Positions 24,241 through 36,763 of a stretch of DNA of 64,000 nt are shown piece by piece. The notes below the pieces were generated by a model. The model ran no database searches. It had not been told where the DNA came from and worked only from the letters and a program-made list of their open reading frames with translations. Location: assembly GCA_029962745.1 (NCBI GenBank), contig CM057153.1, positions 35,474,340 to 35,538,339 of the forward strand, in the 5' to 3' direction. The translations under genes and the position numbers were made by a program. Numbering within the stretch: position 1 is the stretch's first letter; each line of letters opens with the position of its first letter. This DNA is from Echinometra lucunter. Its lineage: Eukaryota > Echinodermata > Echinoidea > Camarodonta > Echinometridae.

Positions 24241-27200
24241 TCACTTCTTGTTGTTCGGCACAGGAGAAGAAAAGATGGTGGTCTTCGAGGAGTTGATGGC
24301 CCTCTGGACGACATTGGGTTGGTGAGCTTCCTCCCAGCAAGAGAGCTCGTAGTTATCATTACAGTGGGTGCATCTCACTTCATTGTTCACTGAATATGTA
24401 ATAAAACATATTTAAAAGGATACTGTGCAAATTGTAATACAATGACTTTCAGCTCTGCTTATCAGTCCCTGTGCATTATCCTCTCAGCAAAGGAGGCACA
24501 TTCTCAGAGAAGTCCTCTCAGCAAAGGAGGCACATTCTCAGAAAAGTGCTACTTTTCTGGAGGGCAAAAAGGCTCTATGATACTTAATACTGGAAACTAT
24601 AAGGTAGGACATGGTGGACAAAGTGTAGTCCATAACACTCTCCGTAAGGAATTGTTCCTTTCTTTAACGGAAGAATATTTCCCTGACTTATTCTGGGAAA
24701 GACTATACTGTCTTAGTATAAGATAGCTCTTTCACAGGAGTATGAGCTCAATTACAATGGTTCGTATTTCCACAAATGGATCAGGGCTTCTAATTCCGAA
24801 GTTTGATAGGGTTCGTAATCATAAACCTTCTAAATACTGAACCTTAATATGTCATTTTCAGAATTATGAACCTTCAGATTTAACAAACCTGAATAATGTT
24901 ATAAATGCTTGCAATTATGAACCTTGAACTACTTATGGAATTCAAAACCCCCTGGTATGGGAAGTATGTGTTGTAGACTTATGAACCTTTGGGGGGAAAA
25001 AATCTTCCCAAAAAGTGCCTTCAACCCACCTGCTTGTTCCATCTTGACAGGATGGCCAAACCTCCTAGCAGTGTCCATAGGAGTCTCCTTCTTGTTGTTA
25101 AGGATGGTGAGGTTACCGCCATGCTGCAGGCAACAGTTGAAGCAAAGGTGATGTCCCCCAGCTGCTGCAAGGTGAGCTGGGGTGTTGCCTAATTCTGCAA
25201 AGAAGAAATATCAAGAAGATTGATATTTAGCAAAGATGAAGTAGAGAAAGTCTAAGCAATCCTGTTCTGTTTGTTAGCAACCACATTCAAGATTTTAGTA
25301 TATCTGATGACAGTACCAAGCTGATAGCCCCACTAGAGCTTCAAAGCAGAAAAAAATATCAACTACAATGATATTCTATAGTCAACTGATGGTCATAATT
25401 CCATAATACAATTCCATGATTCTTTGTAAAACACATCTGACTTGCCCAGTGAAGTGTTTTTGAATCTCTTTGCTGGCTTCTATTAAACTCTTATCCCTCT
25501 TTTTTCAACCCATGGAATGTGTAACAGACTGATTACCGGTAAGTTGATTTTTGTAAGACGCAGAGCGTGCCACACACTTAACATTGTGCAATGCACAATA
25601 TGGCAGTCACAGGATTTGCTTGCTTGTCATGAATTTCGATGTCAAAGAACCAATTCCAAAACAGAGCAACATTGACTCTCTGGGAAATGTTTACATCATT
25701 GTAACCACTTACTTGACTACTGAAATATTCAAACTGCATAAAGAACAGGTACCACACGGGAGCCAAGTCCAGGATGGGTTCAGCGCATGCAAATTTATGT
25801 TTTCCTTCAGTTTCTTCATACTTTTTAACTGTTGATCTATAGAATGCGAGCTTGATTTTGAGGAAAATTTCTTACATTCTAGCTGTATAATTTTTAAAAG
25901 GTAATTTTGGTACATTTTAAAACTAACAAACCATGCTATCCACAGATCCGGGAGAGTTTCATCACAATGCACTGTACATAACGAAAAAGCTAGTACATGG
26001 TACTTACCGTCTTGAACATTGATATCACTGCCCTTCTCCAGCAACCAGTGAAGGCATGTCATAGATCCATGTGCTGCTGCCTGCACAATGACAAAATGAA
26101 ATCATAATCTACTTTACTGTATACAAATCACTATCAATTAATCTTGACAATATAAAAATGAATTGGTTTGTGAAAATATCAGAAATATGAATACATATTT
26201 ACCATATAATCATGTCTGCAAACTTGTACATAATAGTAATTTCTTTTACCTTTTATATCAGTCCTTGACTTCTAAGCCTGAGAAGTTAAAAAAGAAGCCA
26301 ACTTTGGCAAGGATTTGAATCAAATTGACCAATTCACATAATTCTTTTTTTTAAAGATTAACCTTAGCATTATACTGAAAATAATGTGACTGACTCAAAT
26401 CAATAGCAAACTGATATCAATTGTGGCACGTACTAACGAAATTTAAGTTCATAAGCATGGAACTGACTGGAGGACGTCCAATCCAGATAAAATGTTACTC
26501 TTTACAAGACAGAGTCCAGGGGAGTGTTTCACAAAGCTGTGCGTAGAGTTACGCATGACTTTTAAGAACGGCTCAACTATTATTAGCCCAAATTTTCTTC
26601 CTTTGTTTTCACAAAGTGTGACTGTATTCTCCATAATCTCAATTAGATTGTTGGCAAAAACTATACTTCCCATTACAAACGTTTTGTTGATAATACAGTG
26701 TAATAATGTTCAACTACATAGATATTTCAACTTTAGCTTATTTGACTGAATATGCTTGAGAATCCCATTTGGCTTTCCGTATTCAAGTCATACCTAAATT
26801 CATGCTTAACTTTGTGCACAGCTTTGTGAAACACCCCCCAGGTCTTTGATATCAATTTACAAATCAAATCCAAATAGCTTTACCAGATGAGCTAGTGTTC
26901 TTCCCTGGTTCTCTTTGGCCTCTTTGTCACTACCATGCTTGATAAGAAACCTTAGGCAGTCCAGGTGGTCTTTAGCAGCAGCATGGTGACCTGCAGTGAA
27001 ACCAGCCCCATCCTCTACGGTGGTATCACAGTCACTCTGGAGAAACAGCACTAAGCATTCCAGAGCTACAAAGAGAGAATAAAGACGAAAAGAAAAGTGT
27101 TCCAATGCTGTAACAATAAAAAGAAGTTACATTGGATATATGATATTTCAAGGACTATAGGTAATCCATGCCCAAAGACAAACTGGAAGGGAACATGGAT

Positions 27201-29635
27201 GGCACACAGGAAAAAGGTAGACTAAGAGCTGGGATGGTGTCTGACTTAAAAGGTGACCAAAAATATGACATAATGAAGAAGATGGCTTACAACAGTGAGG
27301 GATAGAGAAATGACCAACCAAAGTTTGATTACATACCTCCATGCATAGCTGCTACATGTTGTGGCCTACGTCCATTGTCATCAGCGCCCTCTATATCCAT
27401 TCCTTTAGAGAGCAGGAAGTTGAGGATGGAAGGATGATTGTGCTGGGCTGCAAGATGGCATGGAGAGCGCCCCTTATTGTCTCGCAAGCTACAGTCAGCT
27501 CCTAATCAAAAATTGACAAGCAGATAAATACTGATTATATTTCTTGAAGGCATGTTGGCTACTAAATTTCAATGAATATTTGTTGACTAGCAGTCATACA
27601 TGACTGTACCAAAAAAGAGAGACTTCTCATGGGGATGTACCACAAAAGATTTAATATACTACAAATTGCGAGTCTTAGCTTTCATAGTGAGTATAATATA
27701 TTAATGATAATACTAATACTAATAATAATAACAATAATAATGAGAAGAATAAAGAAGAAGAAGAAGAAAGAAGAAAAAGAAGAAGAATGAAGAAGAAGAA
27801 GAAGAAGAAGAAGAAGAAGAAGAAGAAGAAGAAGAAGAAGAAGAAGAAGAAGAAGACTATTGCTCTCCATATAGGCCCTACAATGATTATTATCCCAGAA
27901 ATGCCAGGGACTCATTTCATATATCTGGGTCAAGAGGGACACATGGAGCAAAACACCTTGTCCAAGGATGCAGGCACAAGCCAAGGTCAAACCCAGGACC
28001 TCTCATATGAGAGACAAGACTGAGCCTTGACCGCAATACCACAGTGCCCCCACAAATATATAACATTACAATAATTCAACATATGGCTGATGCTACACAT
28101 ATCTGTCAACTGTTCAGAGTATATCATCATACAACTTCAAACAAGCCCTATGATAAAATAACAGGGGTTATCTCTTTATCATCAAAAATAAACTGTGTTG
28201 CTCATCAAAATAATCAGTCAAGGAAAAGAAAGACAGACCGCCCCTGTATAAAGATTGTACATTTATCCCCTGCATGCTATCTTCAAGCTGCAGTATAATG
28301 ACTAAGTGCTGACTGTTTCTCTGACTCCAATCATAATTAACTGTGTTTGGGGGGTGAATTTTCAGTTTTTGTATTTTGCTGCTCAGTCTGTACCAGTATA
28401 TCCAGTGTCCACTTCACTCCCATTCACATTTAGTAGATTGATAGAGTTTCATTTAAAAGAACCAAAATATTCCTGTTTGTAAATTTGAGATATGCAATTG
28501 AATCTGCTAAAATATGATAAAAATAATACAAAAATAAGACAAAAATATATGATATTTTTTTTGTTCCTCATTCCTTGAAAGAATTCAATTCATTTCAATT
28601 CATCAATTTAACATGCTTTAAAATAGATAAAAAGATAAAACAATTCTTAAAACCACAGTGAACTGGCGCTTATATAGCTCTGAAATGATGTATTTATAAC
28701 AGCGCCAACTTGCGGCTACTCACAATCAGAGACTGTCTTAGAAACATTACGCCCTTCTTGGCTTTCAGTGAACTGCCTTAGTCTGAATACACATACATTT
28801 TGACAGATGTGTCTCAAAAATTAAACTCGCGTTGATCAGAATAATGCATGCTGGGAGAAAAAAAACGGGACAGAATCAGTAGCTCAGGACTGAGATGGCG
28901 CTATTTCGAAATCTCATACAAGGGTGCCAGTTCGCTCTGGCTTTAAGATCATAAATCCAAAATATTTCCTTGATATACGATAAGTGAGGTATCAAGTGGA
29001 AGGATTTATTTAGTTTCATATTTATAGTGGCATTACTTTATCAATGTATAAAATGGCCTTTATCAGTTTTGCAATCAAACTTTTCATTTATATTCTGTTC
29101 AAGGCCAGAAGGGCATTAAATGTGGGACAAAGTAATAAGCTTTGAGGCCCTTCTGACTCTAAACAGATGAAATCTTTCACCTGCTTCTTCTAAAAGTTTC
29201 ATACAGCCCAGTTCTCCATGGTAGGCAGCCGTATGACAAGCTGTCTGGCCGAGGCTGTTAGTGGCATCCATGTCTGTTACATGGATCAGTAGGAGCTTCA
29301 GGACTTCTGTGTGCCCCCCTACACAAGCCTCATGGAGCATGGTACGACCCCCTTGAACTTTGATGTCTGGGTCCGCCCCGGCCTGCGTGAATGAAGAAAA
29401 CAGGATAAGATTTTCAAGCACCTTCCTTTTGAAAACTGAACACTTAAACTTAATATCATCACAGAACACATCTTTTAAAATGGGCACTGAAATGCCAACG
29501 TTTGGGAGAATTTTAATCATCACCATTCAAAAATAGCATCCCCCTCCTCCTCCTGAACAATCTCCTATAAACCCATAATTCGGGAACAGTCACTCTTCCT
29601 CCAAGGAGATTACACATCCTGATAATTACCCAGGC

Positions 29636-29670
<35 letters not shown>

Positions 29671-32157
29671 ACTCGACCCCAAAAGTGGTAGGTATGTGCC
29701 GCGGGCGAGACAAAAAACGGGGGCTTTGGAATGGGCTTATTGTGAAAAGGAGGGTCTTCGGAACGGGCTTCGAAACTACAAATGTTTGTGAAAACGGGGG
29801 GTCTTTGGAACGGTTCGCCTGCGTGTGAGTGTGTATGTATCCCTATCCCCATACGTGCATGCAGCTAGCCCGGCGGCACGGCCGCCGGGTGCGCTCGCGC
29901 AGAGGTGATGGTCGGACAGCGCTCTGCGGGCCGCTTTTCACCAAAAATGCAGCTCATTGTAGCAGATCAATGCGGCCGGAACGGCGTAACGAAAAATATG
30001 CGAAGCTTTGGTACGGATTTCTTTCTTCTTTTTTTTCTCGATAAGAAGAAAATGCTATGCTTTGGAACGGCTTTCTTTGTTCTTTTTCTCAATAAGACAA
30101 AAATGCTATGCTTTGGAACGGAAATTTGAGTGTAAAAATGGGGGTCTTCTCCGCAGCACATACCCACCACGCATTATATACTGAGTGCCCCCCCCCCCCC
30201 CCCCCCCCGGGTACCCAGGAAGAAAACTCTTAATCAGAAGTATTTTCTACACAGGCTATTGTTAAGTTGATAATTTGTCATACAAAGGTAATTTTTAGGA
30301 GTAAATGTACTAATGGTTAAATATCAAAACCAGGGATGGAGTCGAGGCCGGCCTCGAGGCCACATTTTGCCGGCCTTGGCCTTGGCCTCGGTCCGAGTCA
30401 TATGTACAAAGTCTATGGGAGAAATTTTTATCCAGCGGCCTCGTGACTCGGAACTGCCGGCCTCGACTCCATCACTGATCAAAACAGGATTTGTTCTCTT
30501 GGACCAAGGGGATGGTAAAAGATATTAAAGTAAAGATTGATATCCAATAATTTAAAGGACATCACAGATAATATGAGTCAATAGCATTTGTATATCACTG
30601 CGCATCAGTTTCACCATTGAATAATCTAACATTTGTTTCAATATTTTCATCATGAAAAAAATGAATATCACTGCCCTCTTCATTTCTTTATGGCTTACAT
30701 TAAGGAGCTCTTGTAGCGCTTCAGTCTGGCCATACTGTACAGCTTTCTGCATCGCCTGATCATTGCCCTTTGACCCATAAGGATTCTTGGATATGACCTG
30801 TCTGACCATCTCAGTGTCTCCTTTCGCAGCTGCATCTAACAGGTCCATCGTTGTATCTAGGATGGAAGACAATGTTACTGTATGAAGAGGTGTTGTGGCT
30901 CAATGGACAAGTCCCCGGACTGTGAATGAGATCTGAGGTTCCAATGCCACCACGGCACTAATGTCCTTTGGCAAGACATTAATCTACATTAGCCACCCTC
31001 CACCCAGGAGCAAATGGGTACCTGTGAGGATTGCCGAAAGCCTTTGCCACTGCCCTGCATGCATGCATGTGAATGGTACGAATGGTAGGCATGGTAGGAA
31101 TGGTAGGCATGGTAGGAATGGTAGGAATGCTCCTATAAGGAGTGGAGATGGTACACACATGTGTGCAGGCTAGAAATCTGGTGATCAGGGGTAATAATAA
31201 AAACATCGAAAAGCACACTGAGCTATTCACATAATGCGATTGGTACATTGTAGCACACAGATTCATGTTGGAAAATCTATCAAAATTGTTATCTGGCAAC
31301 AAAAAAAATAAATAAATCAATAGGAAAGCTACATGTGTAATACTGAGAGGATACTTACAAAAGCGCTTAGGTACATGTTACATACATGTACATACTTATA
31401 GTGTTTAAAACTTTTCATACAAAATATTAGTGCAGATTTTGCCTATAGTAAGGAAAAGGCAAGAGGAAAGTGTTTCTGAAAAAGGTGCTACACTGAGGAT
31501 TATGCTACAAAAAATGTCATACTCATAGGTATTGAAACATGGTGATGAATTATAGGGTACTCAGAGTATGTACACCAGAGTATGTACACCTGTTACAATG
31601 TGCATGTACCATGCGTACAAACATGCTATCCCTTTCTCTTCCCTCTTTTGTTTGATGTCAATAAACTTTCACTTAGCCTTAGATATATACAATTTTTCCC
31701 TCTATTTCTAGACATTGTCTCTTTCTCATTCACTCAAAGTTCATCTATCCTTCATCTTTTCCCACTTTTTTTCCCCGTATGCTTTTTTACCTTTATCCTT
31801 TTACACCCTTACACTCTCTTTATCTCTCTTCTACTTTTGTCTCACCATTCATTTCCCATTTAATTCTTGCCGAGACTGACCTGCAACAGAAGCATGTGCC
31901 TCAAGACTAGAGGTTGTCAACTTTGAACCCTGGGTCATCGTTCTTGTTCTCCCGGAAGCCTGATCTTGGATATCATTAATGAACGACACATTGGCTTTTG
32001 CTCGTACCAAATCGCTGGCAAAACCAAACGGACGATGGTCGATGACCTTTGATGGAGAGACCCGCGAATTTTCTAGAAGGGTCATCTTCTCGCGATAGGT
32101 CATTGTCTTTTCTCGTTCCAAGAAAGACTGGACTTGCATTGTCCTTTTATTTTCCAT
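24241..32157 (-). CDS. ankyrin-repeat protein, eight exons, complete
   Basis: Exons (minus strand, 5' to 3'): 32157-31881, 30856-30699, 29382-29181, 27501-27337, 27065-26884, 26080-26008, 25194-25030, 24389-24241. All introns are GT-AG and all phases join to one 456-residue frame ending in TGA at 24241. Residues 1-93 are a polar N-terminus that I do not recognise. From about 97 to 405 run roughly eight ankyrin repeats, with hallmarks such as GRTMLHEACVGGHTEVLKLLL, GRSPCHLAAQHNHPSILNFLL, LAAAHGSMTCLHWLLEKGSD and GNTPAHLAAAGGH. The last ~50 residues hold CTHCNDNYELSCW and a basic Ser/Thr tail, not a named domain to me. Ankyrin repeats bind proteins, so a scaffold or adaptor role is likely but the partner is unknown. 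The start is the first in-frame ATG; upstream only a TTG extends the frame. Introns carry many insertions. No orthologue name is assigned. Confidence 0.85.
26516..26842. mobile_element. MITE, GTTTCACAAAGC-ended, in ankyrin-gene intron 5
   Basis: Left GGGGAGTGTTTCACAAAGCT and right, in reverse complement, GGGGGGTGTTTCACAAAGCT. The inverted arms extend about 40 bp. Located wholly within the intron between exons 5 and 6. Same end style as the elements at 55101 and 56034. Confidence 0.75.
27760..28050 (-). mobile_element. tRNA-derived SINE with (CTT)n tail, ankyrin-gene intron 3
   Basis: Read on the minus strand from about 28048: GGCACTGTGGTATTGCGGTC (A-box region), then GAGAGGTCCTGGGTTTGACC (B box), then CTTGGACAAGGTGTTTTGCT and GACCCAG...GAGTCCCTGGC. 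This central block resembles the domain widely shared by animal SINEs (cf. 30893 and 35590). It ends in a long CTT run (GAA on the plus strand, about 27755-27856). Confidence 0.7.
28651..28942. mobile_element. TTAA-flanked MITE in ankyrin-gene intron 3
   Basis: TTAA at 28647-28650 and 28943-28946 flank ends CCACAGTGAACTGGC and, inverted, CCAGAGCGAACTGGC. TTAA target sites are typical of piggyBac- and Kolobok-type transposons. No coding sequence. Confidence 0.6.
29635..30211. mobile_element. C/G-tract-ended DNA transposon A (non-autonomous), ankyrin-gene intron 2
   Basis: Starts CCCGGGG with about 30 Gs, ends with about 22 Cs and CCCCGGG, and is flanked by the 8-bp direct repeat TACCCAGG (29627-29634 and 30212-30219). 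Subterminal sequence has diverged direct repeats with GCTATGCTTTGGAACGG (about 30048 and 30106) and further TTTGGAACGG copies. The middle (29865-29990) is GC- and CpG-rich. Same architecture as the larger element at 46290-48266. No open frame of note. Confidence 0.8.
30331..30477. mobile_element. hAT-like MITE, ankyrin-gene intron 2
   Basis: Ends CAGGGATGGAGTCGAGGCC and, in reverse complement, CAGTGATGGAGTCGAGGCC are flanked by the 8-bp direct repeat ATCAAAAC (30323-30330, 30478-30485). CAG-type ends with 8-bp duplications fit hAT elements. 147 bp, non-coding. Confidence 0.8.
30893..31197 (+). mobile_element. tRNA-derived SINE, ankyrin-gene intron 1
   Basis: tRNA-like head with A box (GTGGCTCAATGG) and a degenerate B box (GAGGTTCCAATGCC). 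It is followed by the conserved SINE central block TTTGGCAAGACATTAATC ... CCACCCAGGAGCAAATGGGTACC. A short minisatellite of GGTAGGAAT/GGTAGGCAT units lies at 31078-31128, and the end is GGTGATCAGGGGTAATAATA. Confidence 0.75.
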
Positions 32158-34086
32158 GGCAGAGGCTGGTAAACTTTTCAAGGAAGTCAAATGTTAATCA
32201 CAGATGCCTACTGAAAGCTCATCCCAGATCTTACAGAAGTAGTTTCCTTGAAAAATTCCCTTTAGATTGACATTATCTGCTGATGCACTACTGTACCCAC
32301 AGCTATATAGCACTATTAAAGCAAAGCAACCACAAGGTATAGTCTGCATGAGTAAGATTGTCTGTAGGCTGGACTGCAACTCCAATTCCTACATCTGAAT
32401 CATTCTGGGGAAAGAATTTTGCAGATAAATGAGCTCTGTACAACTGCAATCATAAAATTTATGGTACTCAAATAAAATATATCTATGAACTCTAAATTGT
32501 ATTCTGGTGAGCAAGAGTGCTCTCTTTCCATGATGTGGAGTAGCTGAGGAAAATCTGGGCAATGTTTTTCTTATATAATCCGAGTTACAAATATGGATTT
32601 ATTTTTATTCTGAACTAAAGTTTCTAAAAAGAATCAACATACACTGTATAATCCAGCTGTAACAATGCATGGCACAAGGTTGATGTTCCTCTGCTTGTCC
32701 TATCAAATTTTCAACAAACTACTCAAACATGGAAGATCTTAACTAAACACAACTCCAATTAATCCTTCTCACTTCAGCGTGCCTTATGAACTCCTTTTTG
32801 GAAACACTACATTTGCTCCATGCAACCAAACACTGGGAAGCTTTGTCAACAGGCAGACTTGTAAGATAAAGTTGGAATTGCTCTCGCCACTTTTGTAAGC
32901 AAAATAGGTCATCATCACTATTCTGTTGTCCTGCTTGAAATGGAAGAACTACATTTACATGTATTCCAATCACCTTGCTTCATCAAACAGATCTCCCGTC
33001 ACTCTTGTCCAGCTAAATTATTGATTTTAGGTCAATCACTAATAGCTTGTTTGTTCTAAGAATCAACCACAAGTCCAAGAGACAATAGGAAAAAATCAAT
33101 TTTAGCTGGTTGTCACACAACGAAAGGACACAAATGTATACATGTATGTCAGTCCCTCACCAACAGAAACACTCCACATAATTAGTACTACATGTACCAG
33201 TACAATACACTACCACACTTATCTTCTTCAATGATCTGACTTCTTTAAAAATCAGTTGAATGCATTTATTGTATTTCAAAAGATGGCTCACTGACTCATT
33301 TTTTGCTGTTCTGGATGCGTGGAAAGCTTCTACTGTTGTCAAAGCAACTGATTTTGGCAACAAAAGGATGGGAATACATGTACCTCACTGGCATGGTCGG
33401 GTGAACTTGAACAGGAATCCTTAAGAGTTGTTCTTGATTAGGATTCCCAGTTCAGACTGTGAGAGTATAACACAGACAAACACAGACATTCACAGAAGTT
33501 TCCATGCATTCTAGAAAGTTTGTTTCACACTTTGTTCACTGTACATGTATATTCTGTCCAGACTGATAACGGGGCTATCTGGATGGCACCTGTACATGTA
33601 AGTATTGTTTTCATAGTAAAACTTTGTCTATCACAGTAATAAGTACAGATTCAACACTTCTGAACAGGATTCAACTTCTGCGTTCTTTTTTTTTTTTTAA
33701 TCTGAGTAGTCAAATTACAACAATAAAGAGGCTTTTTAAAGACAGTTAAGAAATATGAACAAAATTAATGATAGCAGGTGACAAGAGACAGTCAGTCAGT
33801 CAGTCTCACAGTATAGGTCCATTAACCCCCTGATAATTGTGTGGGCATACATGTAGTCTACTCACTAGTTGCTTTTGTGTTTATTAAGAGTAATCCATAT
33901 TAATAGAACTCTCAATATCTTTTTATATACATGTAAGTAATTTATGAAGCTCATATTTTGAAATGACATAGAACCCCTAACATCAGGGGCTGCACTCGGG
34001 GGACGGGGAGGAAGCCCCCCCCCCCCCCATGATTTTTCAAATGATCCAAAAAAAAGAAGAAGAAGAAAATGAAGAACTACATGTAG
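32158..34086. other. upstream region of the ankyrin gene
   Basis: Non-coding as far as I can tell. It should contain the promoter of the minus-strand ankyrin gene, but no TATA box or CpG cluster stands out. Contains a T-run at 33686-33698 and a C-run at 34016-34028. Confidence 0.45.
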
Positions 34087-34668
34087 ATGAATCCTCGACT
34101 GCGTGCAGTCAAAATTTATGCCTCCGCCCTCATCAGATTTGAATACATGTATATCCCTTTTAATTATTGGAAATGTATTAGGATACATTTAGAGCACAAA
34201 ACTGGAAAAAATTATTCCACTTTAACATTGTGTCAGCCACGTCTGAAGTTGATCCATTGAATGGTTAAGTTATCGCGACAACAAGCAATTTTCACATATA
34301 TGTCATCTACGACCTTTGACCTTGTGATCCCTCAAAGCTAACAGCATCATTATCCCTCCCATATGCATACATGACCCAAATTTGAAGTTGATCCATCAAA
34401 TGGTTCTTAACTTATCCGTCACAAGGTTCTTCAGTTATCGCGAGAATGAGCCATTTTCATATATATAAAATGACCTCTATGACCTTTGACCTTTGACCCC
34501 ATGACCCCAATTCTAATCAGATCATTGCCCCACCCCACATGCATACATGAGCCAAGTTTGAAGTTGATCCGTCAAATGGTTCTTAAGTTATCGAGAGAAT
34601 GAAAACGGGATGGCCGGACTGAAAACATGATGGCTCCGGCACCCACCTTCGGTAGGCAGAGGCATAAA
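34087..34668 (+). mobile_element. palindrome-capped repeat element, copy 2
   Basis: Same ends as copy 1 at 23028: GATGAATC, palindrome GACTGCGTGCAGTC (34097-34110), TTTATGCCTCCGCC (34115-34128), and a closing GGCAGAGGCATAAA (34655-34668) with one mismatch. It keeps about three internal units with GACCTTTGACC motifs, and a degenerate 3' hairpin. The palindrome differs from copy 1 at two base pairs with both strands changed together. Confidence 0.8.
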
Positions 34669-35589
34669 AAGGAGAAAGAGAAAGAAGAGTATGGGGAAGA
34701 GAGGGTAGGGTCATGCAACTATAGCCCTATCAAATAGCCCTATTTTTTCATTAAATCATAAATAAAATCCCCTGTGGGTCATCTGCCACCCCCCCCCCTT
34801 ATCAAAATACTCTGGCATAGCCCCTGCCTCACATACAAGGCAAAATATATTTCAAGAATCAGTACATGTACACTTAACAAAGCATATATAACACAACCTA
34901 AGCTCCTTCTTAAAATCTATGTGAATTACTAATTTTACATATTTCTGAATGTGTTTTATCTCTAGCATTCAACAGACTCAACTCTTTGTGGGTTTTTTTT
35001 TTTTTTTTTTTTTTTTTTTGGGGGGGGGGGGGAGGGGGTTCATTTTTCTGAAACTCTCATATAAAGTGCAAATCCAGAAACATCTACATCTACACTCAAC
35101 TTGTCCATAAGCTTGGGGGGTACTCCAATTTTTAAACAAGGCATGGCAGTTTTCAAACAAGAAAAATGCTAACCCGTTTTCTTCAGATAAGTTTACAGAA
35201 AATTCATTTCCTGATCTCGAAACACTCATCATAAACAGCTGTTATCTGAATTCAAAATATAAAAGAAGGACACAAAACATTCTTATGACATTTAAACTTC
35301 TAACAAGCAAATCAGAATAATATTACCACAATTTCCACACATCCATCTACAACAGAAGCAGCATCAGAAAGAAATCCCTATTCACAGACCAATACATATG
35401 ACAATGACAAATGTATTGCTCCCTGATTTTTTCCTTTTTCAAGCATACAGTAATGATGATTGCACGTAATTTCTGAAGAATAACTACTGAATGCCTTAAT
35501 GTCATTGTTTCCTTAATGGAAAGAAAATTAGGGTCTCCTTTTAATATATATATGCCTACAGCAGGTTGATTTATTAGATGAACGATAAA
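34669..35589. other. intergenic, no gene recognised
   Basis: Holds a GT-strand run of T (34994-35019) followed by G (35020-35031) and otherwise featureless AT-rich DNA. Confidence 0.5.
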
Positions 35590-35705
35590 AGAGTAATGTA
35601 GATAAAATGCCTCGCTCAAAGGCGTAAGTACCGTGTTGGGGGTTGAACCCCGAATTCTTGTATCTCCAGTCAAGTGCCTTAAACCACTCGACAACTGCAT
35701 TTTGT
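35560..35705 (-). mobile_element. tRNA-Ser/Leu-like SINE fragment
   Basis: On the minus strand from about 35702: GCAGTTGTCGAGTGGTTTAA resembles the start of Ser/Leu tRNAs, then GGGGTTCAACCCC (B-box region). TTTGAGCGAGGCATTTTATC follows, matching the conserved SINE central block seen at 27760 and 30893. Confidence 0.65.
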
Positions 35706-36763
35706 ACATCTTAACAGCTTTAATAATATTTAGCCTCAAAATGTTGTGGGGAAATTCATGATAAATCTATCAGGTTGTCATGGAGACTATGCTTTGTAGT
35801 CACTAGCAGACTCCTTAAGGCAAAAGCAAGTTTTTAGTTCAGACAATTTTTAATAAAATTTCCTCCTTTTTTTTTTTTTTTTTGACATTTCTTTTTTATA
35901 TTTCAGTGATAAACATGTGACCACGTAAGAGGCTCAAAACTGTATGAAAATGAATGGTATCAACGATTTTTTTTTTTTGTAACCTCATTGTCTCGGATTA
36001 AAATGAATTGAATTTCAGAACAAAAATAACAAAATAACACAAATTTTGAGGCACCGCACTGAGAAAAGGAAGGGGACAAGAAACTAAGAATTATTTTTAA
36101 TTTGGCCTAAGCTTAGTCAAAATAACGTTAGTTGATTTTTGTTGCTTTTTTTTTAGGGGGGTAGTTGGTTTTCTTAAAGTTTTGTTTTGTTTTGTTTTAG
36201 TTTTGTCTTATTTGGGGGTGTTTTTTGTTTTGTTTTGATTTGTTTTTTGTTTTTGTTTTGTTTTTGTTTTGTCTTGTTCTGTTGTTTCTGAAAGCATTAG
36301 GGAGCTAAAGGCCAAGTAAATAAAATTATTAGTTTCTCATCCTAACTTTTTAAAAAAAGGAGGATGAGGGCACTTTTTTTGGGGGGGGGGGGGGCCTTTT
36401 CACTGCACAACGCTATTCCGGTAGTCTAATTTCCAGTCATTTTTAAGTACGGTACGATATGTAGGCTGTGCATGTGCGAGGTCCAACGGCTGGAAACAGT
36501 GAAAATCAATCGAAATTTTGTCTTTTTATTATTTTGTTTGTTTTTTTTTTACTTTTTTCGATGCAGCGGCAAAAAACGATGCAGGCGGGGACAAGAAACT
36601 AAGAATTTTTTTTACTTGGCCTAATGGATTTAAGCCAGTCTTCTAAAAAGATAGAAAATGAAATATGTAATGGAAATTGTCACCAATTAGATTTAGAATT
36701 ACAGCAACAACAATTCTCTTCCTCTCAATAAAGTACATGTAGATCTACATTATATACCAAGTT
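35706..36763. other. intergenic, no gene recognised
   Basis: T-runs, a GTTTT-rich stretch (36178-36285) and a G-run (36380-36393). No gene seen. Confidence 0.5.
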
